From Scybalousia_A sp964542225 (GTDB taxonomy: Bacteria; Bacteroidota; Bacteroidia; Bacteroidales; P3), in assembly GCA_964542225.1 (NCBI GenBank), contig CAZITO010000045.1, positions 1 to 16,778 of the forward strand: a stretch of DNA of 16,778 bases, given 5' to 3'. Below, one piece after another: positions 6,406-14,954 of this stretch; positions within the stretch are counted from its first letter, which is position 1; each line of letters opens with the position of its first letter. Both the position numbers and the translations under genes were made by a program. Under the pieces are notes generated by a model. That model saw only the letters and a list, made by a program, of their open reading frames with translations, ran no database searches and was not told the origin of the DNA.

Positions 6406-7509
6406 TTACTTTTTCAATGAAAGAAAATATTTGTCTATAAGTTTTTGCGCTATGGTGTAGGCAGAGACTTTGTTGTCCAAAATATTGTCCTTTGCTATAT
6501 CCAATTCCTGCTTTGCTATATCGCTATTATAGAATTTTTCCAAAAGAGTTTGTTGTATTGTTTCTGAAAGTATTCTAAGGTTTTGCTCATTGCGGTTTTT
6601 ATAGAAAAAACCATTCTTTTTGGTCATTTCCACATAATCGAGAATAGTTTGCCAAATGGTATCTATTCCCATTTTTGAATAAGCCGAACAAGTAAATACT
6701 TTTGGTTGCCAACCGCTTTCTTGGGGAGGAAAAAGATGAAGAGCGTTTCTATAATGAGTGGCTGCAACCTCAGAACTTTCTTTTGCATTGCCTTCCGCTT
6801 TGTTTATGGCTATGGCATCTGCCATTTCCATTATACCTCGTTTTATGCCCTGCAACTCATCGCCTGCGTTAGCCAATTGCAAAAGCAAAAAGAAGTCAAC
6901 CATAGAATGAGCCAAAACTTCGCTTTGCCCAACGCCAACGGTTTCTATGATAACAACATCAAACCTCGCTGCTTCACAAAGAATAATAATCTCTCTTGTT
7001 TTTCTTGCCACACCGCCCAAACTTCCTGCCGAGGGAGAAGGACGAATAAAAGCATTCTCATCACAAGACAACAATTCCATACGAGTCTTGTCGCCCAAAA
7101 TACTTCCTCCGCTCCTTTCACTACTTGGGTCTATGGCAAGAACTGCAACTTTATGCCCTTGAGAAGTAAGCATTTTACCCAAGACCTCTATAACAGAACT
7201 TTTGCCCACTCCCGGCACTCCCGTAATACCCAATCTTATGCTGTTGCCGACATAGGGCAAACAACGTTCTATAACTTGTTGAGCCATATCCTGATGTTTG
7301 GGCAAACTACTTTCCACCAATGTTATAGCCCTTGCAAGCAAAGTCCTATTGCCTTGTAAAATACCATTAACATAGTCCTCAACAGAAAGTTGTTTTGCTT
7401 TCTTTACTATGTTAAGAAAGTTCTCATTAACATCCCTTTTGTTTTCAGCACCTTGAGTAACTTTGAGTGCTGAGTTTGGGTTGTTTTTATCTATTATTTG
7501 GTCATACAT
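6406..7509 (-). CDS. MeaB/ArgK family GTPase, cobalamin-enzyme chaperone
   Basis: G3E-type P-loop GTPases of this family protect and load adenosylcobalamin enzymes, above all methylmalonyl-CoA mutase; the old annotation LAO/AO transport ATPase is outdated. The 367-residue product shows Walker A GVPGVGKSS (97-105), ERSGGSILGDKTRM (131-144), RPSPSAGSLGGVA (156-168), ETVGVGQSE (189-197) and the guanine-specificity motif NKAEG (236-240). The N-terminus, with about 30 polar residues before the helical domain, may be variable. No mutase subunit lies in the window, so the partner is inferred from the family. It is the last gene of a four-gene run and starts 26 nt after the SDR gene. No convincing terminator is visible after its stop. 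Confidence 0.93.
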   Translation of the reverse strand: MYDQIIDKNNPNSALKVTQGAENKRDVNENFLNIVKKAKQLSVEDYVNGILQGNRTLLARAITLVESSLPKHQDMAQQVIERCLPYVGNSIRLGITGVPGVGKSSVIEVLGKMLTSQGHKVAVLAIDPSSERSGGSILGDKTRMELLSCDENAFIRPSPSAGSLGGVARKTREIIILCEAARFDVVIIETVGVGQSEVLAHSMVDFFLLLQLANAGDELQGIKRGIMEMADAIAINKAEGNAKESSEVAATHYRNALHLFPPQESGWQPKVFTCSAYSKMGIDTIWQTILDYVEMTKKNGFFYKNRNEQNLRILSETIQQTLLEKFYNSDIAKQELDIAKDNILDNKVSAYTIAQKLIDKYFLSLKK

Positions 7510-7535
7510 AGAGTAATCAAAGGTTTTTAAACGCT

Positions 7536-8294
7536 TTATTTTCTGTTAAACAGCCCGGAGTTTGCTTGTGCAGTAGGCATAATTACCAAATCGTTTATAT
7601 TTACATGTTCGGGTAAGGTTACACAGTAGGTTATGGCATCTGCAATGTCTTCGCCTGTCAAAGGAGTAAATCCTTTATAAGTAGCATCATTTTTTTCTTT
7701 GTCGCCTTTAAATCTAACCATGGAAAACTCTGTTTCAACCGCCCCCGGACAAACATTGGTTACCTTTATATTATAAGGCAAGCAATCTATACGCATTCCT
7801 TTGCTTATGGCATCCACAGCGTGCTTTACTGCACAATAAACGCTACCGCCTGCATAAACTTCTTTGCCTGCTATTGAACAAATATTGACAACGTGACCCT
7901 TTTTCCTTTCACACATCCAAGGTAAAACCATACGGGAAACATACAGCAATCCTTTAACATCGGTATCTATCATTTGCTCCCAATCGCTTAGTAATGCTGA
8001 TTGTATTGGGTCCTTACCTGCAGCCAAGCCGGCGTTATTTACCAATATATCAATATTTCTCCATTCTGTTGGGAGAGAATTTAGGTTGGCTTCTACCTCT
8101 TTGTTATTTCTTACATCAAAATTCAGAGTTATCACTTCAACAGAATACTTTTCTTTTAACTCTTTTGCCAAAGCAAGCAAACGCTCATTTCTTCTACCGG
8201 TGATGATAAGATTGATATTTTTTTGAGCAAACTTTTTAGCAGTAGCCAAACCTATACCCGAAGTTGCTCCCGTAATCAGTGCTATTCTTTTCAT
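7536..8294 (-). CDS. Short-chain dehydrogenase/reductase, YdfG-like
   Basis: This classical SDR of 252 residues has the nucleotide-binding motif TGATSGIG (8-15), NNAG (86-89), the catalytic Ser140, and Y153-xxx-K157 within SVYCAVKHA. Arg34-Arg35 after the second strand (TGRRNERL) suggest a preference for NADP(H). The overall pattern, including NVCPGAVETEFS and the C-terminal NINDLVIMPT, resembles YdfG, an NADP-dependent 3-hydroxy acid (serine/allothreonine) dehydrogenase. The substrate cannot be fixed from sequence alone. It starts 10 nt after the thioredoxin-fold gene and is followed after 26 nt by the MeaB-type gene, so it belongs to the same transcript. Confidence 0.92.
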   Translation of the reverse strand: MKRIALITGATSGIGLATAKKFAQKNINLIITGRRNERLLALAKELKEKYSVEVITLNFDVRNNKEVEANLNSLPTEWRNIDILVNNAGLAAGKDPIQSALLSDWEQMIDTDVKGLLYVSRMVLPWMCERKKGHVVNICSIAGKEVYAGGSVYCAVKHAVDAISKGMRIDCLPYNIKVTNVCPGAVETEFSMVRFKGDKEKNDATYKGFTPLTGEDIADAITYCVTLPEHVNINDLVIMPTAQANSGLFNRK

Positions 8295-8304
8295 TTTCTT
8301 TAAC

Positions 8305-9723
8305 TTATAAATTTAATAAATCTTTTTCTAATAAATCAAATATTTGTTGAATTGACTCCACTGCAACATTTTTGGCAAGTATCTTATTTTTATTGTCCAA
8401 AACAAAAATAACAGGAGTCTTTTCTATATCAAAATATTCTCTCCAATCATAATTGGCAAACAATCCATTGGTATTAACCCAATTGACCTCGTATTTTTGA
8501 CAAAACTCATTCATTTGAGCCAAATCGCCTTCGGTATGTACGCCCAAAATACCTATGTCGTATTTTTCTTTATTGTTTTTATAAAACTCTGCAAGTTGAG
8601 GTATTTCCTTTGTACAATGGCCACAATCTATAGACCAAAACAACAAAATTCTGTATCTGTTGTTTAATTCATCCAAACTATGCCATTTGGAATTTTCCTC
8701 ATCCTCCGGGCATGCCAAATTCGGAATGGTCTTTCCTATAAGTATCTTGTCCCAACGCTCTGCTCTGTCAATATTCATCTCTATATCCGAAGGTTGCATC
8801 CAAGTTACTTTGCCTGTCTTAAAATATTTGTATACCATACTTACATATACTTTATCGTGTCCCATAACATTATCTGTCAAATAACGTTTTGTTACATCGT
8901 TGATAAAGTATTTATACATTTCTCCCCCTTCGTTTGTTGTGGCAATAAGACTGTCGGCATAGTAAATCAAAGAATCGGCTTTTTCATATTTCATCAAGTT
9001 TTCCCAAAAATTGGTATATGGTTGTACAAATATTTCTTTTGGCATTCTTATCAAGGCATCACAAGTCAAATCTATATTATCAAAATAATGTTTCTTATAA
9101 TAATTATATGCCTTTAACTTCATTGCAACAGAATCTACTTTGCCGTCAGGTGAGTATAAGGTTTCCATTTCTGGCACTCTAACGGGACGAGAGCAATTTA
9201 AAATCTTTGAAAGCAAATGAGTAGGGTGTTTTTGGAGAAAATCTCCTTTCAAACTATCGTTCTCTTGAGCAAGCAGTTTATATTCTCTGTTATACTCATC
9301 TTTGTTATTGGTTTTTTTGGACAAGGCTTTAAATTCTTTGCCCAATGCATTGGTTTTTCTTATGTAATCAAAATAAACTTGCTCAAATTCCGAACCTTTA
9401 ACTTGCATATTTTCCGCCCAATCTTCGTCTTTGGTAGAGAAGCTCATTTTTTTTTCCTTGCCCATAACAAATTCTACATACTTACCCTTGTTATCAGAGA
9501 AAAAATACATACCCTCGGGCATCGGTTTATCTTTCTTTTTGAAACGAAAAACACCTTTCTTGCTTACACAGGTATCAAAAGCGTATGTACCACCCAAATA
9601 AAAATAACCCATATACATGGTATCGGTTGATATATTTTTTATTTCCAAACTGATGTCATACTGCGCCTTAGAACTAAAGGCAACAAAAAGCAATGCAAAC
9701 AAGATTATTATTTTTCTTTTCAT
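8305..9723 (-). CDS. Secreted DUF4369-like/thioredoxin-fold (TlpA-like) protein
   Basis: The 472-residue product starts with a Sec signal peptide (MKRKIIILFALLFVAFSSKAQ, cut as family members are before or after the Gln). Residues about 22-110 form a DUF4369-like beta domain, about 115-310 a helical middle region, and about 330-472 a thioredoxin-like domain with CGHC (367-370) in SIDCGHCTKEIP and the cis-Pro loop KTPVIFVLD. In Bacteroidota such proteins act as periplasmic thiol-disulfide oxidoreductases. I chose ATG 9723 because the signal peptide begins there; an in-frame ATG at 9771 would overlap the mannosidase stop and add 16 polar residues that spoil the signal. It starts 28 nt after the mannosidase gene. 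The middle region has no known function. Confidence 0.9.
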   Translation of the reverse strand: MKRKIIILFALLFVAFSSKAQYDISLEIKNISTDTMYMGYFYLGGTYAFDTCVSKKGVFRFKKKDKPMPEGMYFFSDNKGKYVEFVMGKEKKMSFSTKDEDWAENMQVKGSEFEQVYFDYIRKTNALGKEFKALSKKTNNKDEYNREYKLLAQENDSLKGDFLQKHPTHLLSKILNCSRPVRVPEMETLYSPDGKVDSVAMKLKAYNYYKKHYFDNIDLTCDALIRMPKEIFVQPYTNFWENLMKYEKADSLIYYADSLIATTNEGGEMYKYFINDVTKRYLTDNVMGHDKVYVSMVYKYFKTGKVTWMQPSDIEMNIDRAERWDKILIGKTIPNLACPEDEENSKWHSLDELNNRYRILLFWSIDCGHCTKEIPQLAEFYKNNKEKYDIGILGVHTEGDLAQMNEFCQKYEVNWVNTNGLFANYDWREYFDIEKTPVIFVLDNKNKILAKNVAVESIQQIFDLLEKDLLNL

Positions 9724-9751
9724 TTTGTTATAAGTTAATAATGTTTTTTCT

Positions 9752-12130
9752 CTACCTGCTCTTGTCCTCATAATAGTAGTTATTGACTACTTCCAAATAC
9801 TTCTGCAAAGATACATAATCTTTTGGATAAACAAAAAAGGCGTAGTTGTTAATAAACACGTTATCATACATTCCTTCTATCCAAAGATAACATGTTTTAT
9901 TGTCAAAATCTTTTATATCTTTGTAGCTCAATGAGGCTATTTTTTTAGTTTCGTTTGGTTTTATTTTTACTACATCTTCTATATACTTATAATGCAAATT
10001 ATCTTTATTATCCAATACTTTTAGAGTGTATTCTATTTGTATATCGTTGTTTTTATCCGAGCAAGCATAGACAAAAACACTATCATTTGAGGAATATTTA
10101 TCTACAACGAATATCACAGGTTGATAACTCAACATTGCAGTGTAATAAGTCGGTTTTGCTTCTCCGGAATAATCTATGCACCCCCAACCAACACAAGGGT
10201 ACAATTCATTATACTGCCAAAACAATGTCCCCATACAATAAGGTTTTGCTTTTCTGTGGGTTTCTATTGCGATTTTCATTGCTTCTTGGCTTAGGAGTTG
10301 CGTATAGTTTATATAATCTTCGTCAGTTTTTACTACATCTCCATACCATTGTTTCAATCTATTGTCTATTAGTTGAAAGCCTCTGTTGTGTTTTTGATGA
10401 ATAGCAAATTTATCATTGTTTTTATTATAAGGTTTGGAGCAATATTCTAAGGCAGTAGAATAGTTCATTGCACTTTGAAAACCATATTCGGACATAAATC
10501 TCGGAATTTTTCTTGTATAGGTTTCAAAAACAGAATCTCCCCACCATACTCCCCAATAATGACAATCTCCCATTTGACGACTTTCTGTGTGTCCCCAGCC
10601 ATATTCTACAGGGGAGGAATGTATGTAATCTATATTTTTTGCATACTTTTCAACAATATCGGGCAATAGTTCCTTGAATAACAAGTTATATTCTTTTACG
10701 GCAAGTAAGGTATCCTTAACACTCTGCTTCCAGCCCCAATTGTTCCACCCTTCCCAAATTTCGTTGTTACCGCAAAACAAAGCCAAAGAAGGATGAGCCA
10801 CAATTCTTTGAACATTCTGAATTGCTTCTTGTTGTACATTTTCCAAGAAAGCAGAGTCCGCAGGATATAACTCACAGGCAAAAGGAAAATCTTGCCAAAC
10901 CATAAGTCCGTATTCATCGCAGAGATTATAAAATTCCTCATCGCCATAATTAGCCCCTCCCCATATTCTAAGCATATTCATATTTGCCTGATTGGCAAGA
11001 ATAATATCGGATTTTGGAGTAATGGGTCCTGTTATATAGTTGGCTCCTTTGCAAAAAACGGGTTTCCCGTTTATTTTAAAATAAAAACTCTCGCCCTCAA
11101 CAAAATCATTTTCTCCTTCCTGTTTTTCCAAATCCAAAACATTGTCTTTTTCTCTAACGAGTTCTATCGTCCTAATACCGAAACGAATATTTGTACAAGA
11201 ATCCTCATCTATAAAAATTTTCCCATCATACAAGTACTGCTCACCTTCTCCGTTTGGCCACCAAAGTTTTGGTTCTTTTATAGAAATGTAAAAGGTATAA
11301 GAGCCTTCTTGATTTGGATTTAGAGTAAAATTATATTTCAAACTATCAAATTCAAAAGAAAGTGTATGTATTTGCTTCAATGGATATCTGAATTTTAGTC
11401 TCATTTCCATGGTTGCCACAGATTTATCTACACTTAAAGACACGGTTTGCAAAGATTTGAAATCCAAAATAGGCTTATTATCCTCAAAACTCAAATATAT
11501 GGCTCCTATGCTTGGGGCAAGTGTTTGAGGGTGCCAATCCCAACCATAGAGATATTGAGGAGAACGTTGTTTCATTCTCACACTGTCTTTTGGAGAGAAT
11601 ATCAATTTGAGTGTGTTTTTTCCTTTTCTCAGATAAGTTTTTATATCATCGTTATAAGTCATAAAAGAATTATGATATTCTCTTACTTTTTTGTTGTTGA
11701 TATACAAAGTTGCGTTGCCGTCAATATTTTCCACATTCAGAAAAGCAAAGTGTTTTTTTATCTGTTGCTTGTCTACTTTGAACTCACAGGTATAAGTCCA
11801 AGTCATTGTATCTATGGGCAGCATTTGCTTTTCGTTATCTCCAACAAATATACTATCCAAATAACCGTTGGCTTCCAAGATTTTGTACGTATTTGTTTCA
11901 AAGCCCAAGTCAAAGTCTTTTGCTACTATATCCCTACCATTACTTAGAGTTGCATCGTAAAAAAACAAATAACGAGCATCGCTTTTATAAACCTCTTTTT
12001 GAGAAAAAGGCAACCTTAGGACTTTACCCAAATCTTGCAAAACTCTGTCTCCAAGTCTAAATTCTTGTGCTGTCAAACTCAGAGCAAAAAAACATAAAAA
12101 CAAACAAAATACTTGTCCTTTCCTACTCAT
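9752..12130 (-). CDS. Secreted glycoside hydrolase family 2, beta-mannosidase-like
   Basis: This 792-residue enzyme has a Sec signal (1-21, LSLTAQE) and the GH2 order: a jelly-roll domain (about 50-215, with WTYTCEF and YGWDWHPQ), an Ig-like domain (about 225-320) and a TIM barrel (about 345-680), then a C-terminal beta region. NMNMLRIWGG (383-392) and LMVWQDFPFAC (409-419) are typical of beta-mannosidases. The acid/base is Glu457 in CGNNE and the nucleophile Glu548 in RFMSEYG. HSSPVEYGWG and YCMGTLFWQYNE line the active site. It should remove beta-linked mannose from the non-reducing end in the periplasm. No SusC/SusD pair or other glycan gene is nearby, so it is not in a typical polysaccharide utilization locus. 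It has its own promoter (12176-12206). Confidence 0.92.
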   Translation of the reverse strand: MSRKGQVFCLFLCFFALSLTAQEFRLGDRVLQDLGKVLRLPFSQKEVYKSDARYLFFYDATLSNGRDIVAKDFDLGFETNTYKILEANGYLDSIFVGDNEKQMLPIDTMTWTYTCEFKVDKQQIKKHFAFLNVENIDGNATLYINNKKVREYHNSFMTYNDDIKTYLRKGKNTLKLIFSPKDSVRMKQRSPQYLYGWDWHPQTLAPSIGAIYLSFEDNKPILDFKSLQTVSLSVDKSVATMEMRLKFRYPLKQIHTLSFEFDSLKYNFTLNPNQEGSYTFYISIKEPKLWWPNGEGEQYLYDGKIFIDEDSCTNIRFGIRTIELVREKDNVLDLEKQEGENDFVEGESFYFKINGKPVFCKGANYITGPITPKSDIILANQANMNMLRIWGGANYGDEEFYNLCDEYGLMVWQDFPFACELYPADSAFLENVQQEAIQNVQRIVAHPSLALFCGNNEIWEGWNNWGWKQSVKDTLLAVKEYNLLFKELLPDIVEKYAKNIDYIHSSPVEYGWGHTESRQMGDCHYWGVWWGDSVFETYTRKIPRFMSEYGFQSAMNYSTALEYCSKPYNKNNDKFAIHQKHNRGFQLIDNRLKQWYGDVVKTDEDYINYTQLLSQEAMKIAIETHRKAKPYCMGTLFWQYNELYPCVGWGCIDYSGEAKPTYYTAMLSYQPVIFVVDKYSSNDSVFVYACSDKNNDIQIEYTLKVLDNKDNLHYKYIEDVVKIKPNETKKIASLSYKDIKDFDNKTCYLWIEGMYDNVFINNYAFFVYPKDYVSLQKYLEVVNNYYYEDKSR

Positions 12131-12175
12131 AAATACTCAACAATTCTTTTTGTGTTAGTTCTTTGTATACAATTG

Positions 12176-12206
12176 CAAAGGTATGAAAAAAGTTTATATT
12201 CTCATA
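12176..12206 (-). promoter_or_regulatory. Promoter of the mannosidase gene cluster
   Basis: The minus strand shows TATG (12206-12203), 19 nt, then a perfect -7 element TACCTTTG (12183-12176), followed by CAA. It lies between polA and the mannosidase gene, 45 nt before its ATG, and probably drives mannosidase, thioredoxin-fold, SDR and MeaB-type genes. Confidence 0.75.
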
Positions 12207-12209
12207 GGT

Positions 12210-14933
12210 TTATTTCATCTCCAACCAATTTTTGCCCACCCCATAATCTGCCACGACAGGCACATCCTCCAAAGGCAAGGCCTCTTGCATGGTTTTAGGC
12301 ACGAGGACTTTCATTATTTCAAGTTCATTTTCCGGCACATCAAAGATAAGTTCGTCATGTATTTGTACCAAAAGTTTACTTTTCAAATTTCTTTCCTGTA
12401 ATTCCCTATATATGTTGACCATTGCTATTTTTATCATATCGGCGCTTGTTCCTTGTATGGTCATATTTACGGCATTACGATTATCAAAATTTCTTAAATT
12501 GAGATTTGCCGAGTTGATGTTTTTCAAATAGCGACGACGACCCAAAATTGTTTGTGCATAGCCTTTTTCCTTTGCGAAAGCAATCTTATTTTGTATAAAC
12601 TCCTCCACCTTTGGATAGGCAGCAAAATACTCATTTATCAAGTTTTGTGCCTCTGTCCTGCTGATAAGAAGATTTTCCGAAAGTCCAAAAGCGGAAATAC
12701 CATAAACTATACCAAAATTAACGCTTTTTGCTGAAGAACGCATTTGTTTGCTAACATCTTCTTCCTTAACGTGATAAATTTTTGCCGCCGTGGCTGTATG
12801 TATGTCTTTTCCCTCTCTGAAATCTTTGCAAAGGTGATAATCTTTTGACAAAGAGGCAATTATTCTTAATTCTATTTGAGAATAGTCGGCAGAAAGCAAA
12901 TAATGTCCCTCATAGTTTGGCACAAAAGCACGTCTTATTTCTTTTCCTTGCTCTGAGCGTATGGGAATGTTTTGCAAATTGGGGTTGGCAGAGGATAGTC
13001 TACCGGTTGCTGTAACGGCTTGATTAAATGTTGTGTGTATTCTGCCCGTGCCTTTGTTGATGAGTAAAGGTAGAGCGTCAACGTATGTATTTTTGAGTTT
13101 TGAAATTTTTCTCCATTCCAATATAAGCGGAACTATCGGATGATAAGCCGAGAGTTTTTCCAAAACCTCTTCCGAAGTGGAATAGTGTTTGGTCTTTGTC
13201 TTCTTAGTTTTTCTGCCTTCGGTTATTTTTAGTTCGTCAAACAAAACAGAGCCGAGTTGTATGGGCGAGGCTATATTGAATTCTCTTTTTGAGTATTCGA
13301 ATATTTTTTTCTCCAATTCTTTTTTTTCTTCTTGCAAGAGTAGGGAATAGTTTTTTAAAACCTGACTATCAATGCAAATCCCTTCTTTTTCCATTGCTAA
13401 AAGCACACGGCTTAAAGGCATTTCCACATTGTAAAAAAGATTTTCCAAACCTTCGTTTCTCAATTTCTCTTTGAAAATAGGCACCAGTTGAATAACAATA
13501 TCTGCCCTTTCACACAAAAAATCTTTTTCATTCAAAACCTCTCCTTTTTTCTTTTCTATGGTTTCATAATTGAGATATATCAAAGACAAGTCTTCCAATT
13601 TGTTTCTTTCTTCTGAGGCTATCAAATAATGAGCAAGCATTACATCAAATACATTTTCCCCGATTACAATGCCCTCATTGGTTAGGGTATGGCTTTGCAG
13701 TTTTATATCATAACAGATTTTTGTTATCTCCTTGTCTTCCAAAAGAGTTGTTATTTCCTTGTCTGTTTTGTCCTCAGTGTGCCAAGTGTAATAGTATGCT
13801 TTTCCTTTTTGTGTGCATAAAGCAATACCTATAATTTTGCTGTCAAAACCTTGTTCGTTTGTGTGTAAAGCAAAGGCAAATTCTTTTGTTGTTTTGATTT
13901 CTTGCAAGATATTGGAAAAATCATCATTTACAAAAATATAATTGTGTGCTTTGCTCCCCATGTTGTCAAAGGAGGAGAAATTATCAAAAATACTTGTTTG
14001 TTGTTCATTATGAATAGGTTCTGCACCAAACAGAGTATTATTTTCTTGCTGATGATTATAAATTTTAAAAAAACGCTTTGCAAATTGTTTGAATTCCAAA
14101 TTATCAAACATCTGTTTGCATTTTTCAAAGTTTGGAGTTTTCATTTTGAATTCCTCCTCCAAAAAATCCACAGGGACATTTACGTCAATTGTAGCAAGTT
14201 TTTTACTCAAAAGGGCCTCTTGCTTATTTTCTTCTATGGCTTTGCGTACACTGTTAATGGTTATTTTGTCCGTATTGGCAATTATTTCCTCTATGGAAGA
14301 AAATTGTTGCAAAAGTGCTTTTGCTTTCTTTTCTCCAATACCTTTAACTCCGGGAATGTTATCCACACTATCTCCCCACAATCCCAATATATCTATTACC
14401 TGCTTTGTATTTTGTATTTCAAATTTTTCCAAAACTTCTTTTTCGCCCAATATTTGTTCGGGTTGATTTCTGTAAGGTAGTTTCAGTATAAAAATATTAT
14501 CCTCCACAAGTTGAGCATAGTCCTTGTCCGGAGTAACCATAAATACTTTATAACCTGAGTTTTTTGCCTTTTTTGCCAAAGTGCCTATGATATCATCGGC
14601 CTCATAACCTTCCATACCTATGGTTTTGATATTCATTGCCTCCAACAATGATTTTATATAAGGCAAATTGCTTAATATTTCTTCCGGTGGAGCTTGACGA
14701 TTGGCTTTATAATTTGCGTATTGTTCTTTTCTGAAAGTATCGGATGAAACATCAAAACACACTGCCAAAGCATAAGGTGTGTGTTTTTGTATGATATCCA
14801 AAAGAGCATTGAAAAAACCGTATGAAGCGGAAGTATTTATACCTTTTGAATTGATTACCGGTGTTTTGAAAGAATAAAAAGCACGGAATATCAATGCCAT
14901 AGCGTCTATTAAATATAAATTTTTTTCTTGCAT
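12210..14933 (-). CDS. polA: DNA polymerase I, proofreading site apparently lost
   Basis: DNA polymerase I replaces RNA primers and fills repair gaps. The 907-residue product has all three domains. The 5' nuclease (1 to about 290) has YLIDAMALIFRAFYS, GYEADDIIGTLA and GDSVDNIPGVKGIG. The polymerase (about 500-907) has motif A DYSQIELR (683-690), motif B RSSAKSVNFGIVYG (732-745) and motif C IHDE (858-861), all intact. The central 3'-5' exonuclease domain is present in length but has lost its metal ligands: the E. coli D355/E357 positions read Ala355 and His357, D424 reads Gln413, and D501 reads Arg476. So 5' nuclease and polymerase activities are expected, without proofreading. It starts 21 nt after the O-antigen ligase-like gene. 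Confidence 0.97.
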   Translation of the reverse strand: MQEKNLYLIDAMALIFRAFYSFKTPVINSKGINTSASYGFFNALLDIIQKHTPYALAVCFDVSSDTFRKEQYANYKANRQAPPEEILSNLPYIKSLLEAMNIKTIGMEGYEADDIIGTLAKKAKNSGYKVFMVTPDKDYAQLVEDNIFILKLPYRNQPEQILGEKEVLEKFEIQNTKQVIDILGLWGDSVDNIPGVKGIGEKKAKALLQQFSSIEEIIANTDKITINSVRKAIEENKQEALLSKKLATIDVNVPVDFLEEEFKMKTPNFEKCKQMFDNLEFKQFAKRFFKIYNHQQENNTLFGAEPIHNEQQTSIFDNFSSFDNMGSKAHNYIFVNDDFSNILQEIKTTKEFAFALHTNEQGFDSKIIGIALCTQKGKAYYYTWHTEDKTDKEITTLLEDKEITKICYDIKLQSHTLTNEGIVIGENVFDVMLAHYLIASEERNKLEDLSLIYLNYETIEKKKGEVLNEKDFLCERADIVIQLVPIFKEKLRNEGLENLFYNVEMPLSRVLLAMEKEGICIDSQVLKNYSLLLQEEKKELEKKIFEYSKREFNIASPIQLGSVLFDELKITEGRKTKKTKTKHYSTSEEVLEKLSAYHPIVPLILEWRKISKLKNTYVDALPLLINKGTGRIHTTFNQAVTATGRLSSANPNLQNIPIRSEQGKEIRRAFVPNYEGHYLLSADYSQIELRIIASLSKDYHLCKDFREGKDIHTATAAKIYHVKEEDVSKQMRSSAKSVNFGIVYGISAFGLSENLLISRTEAQNLINEYFAAYPKVEEFIQNKIAFAKEKGYAQTILGRRRYLKNINSANLNLRNFDNRNAVNMTIQGTSADMIKIAMVNIYRELQERNLKSKLLVQIHDELIFDVPENELEIMKVLVPKTMQEALPLEDVPVVADYGVGKNWLEMK

Positions 14934-14954
14934 GATTAAAAAAAGTACTATCTG

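Noticed and set aside
6383..6415. Hairpin GAAAAAAG/CTTTTTC at the end of the MeaB-type gene
   Set aside because: The stem is almost all A-T with a loop of about 18 nt, and it overlaps the stop codon; too weak for a terminator.
8305..9771. Thioredoxin-fold gene starting at 9771
   Set aside because: It would overlap the mannosidase stop by 20 nt and put 16 polar residues before a clear signal peptide; 9723 is better.
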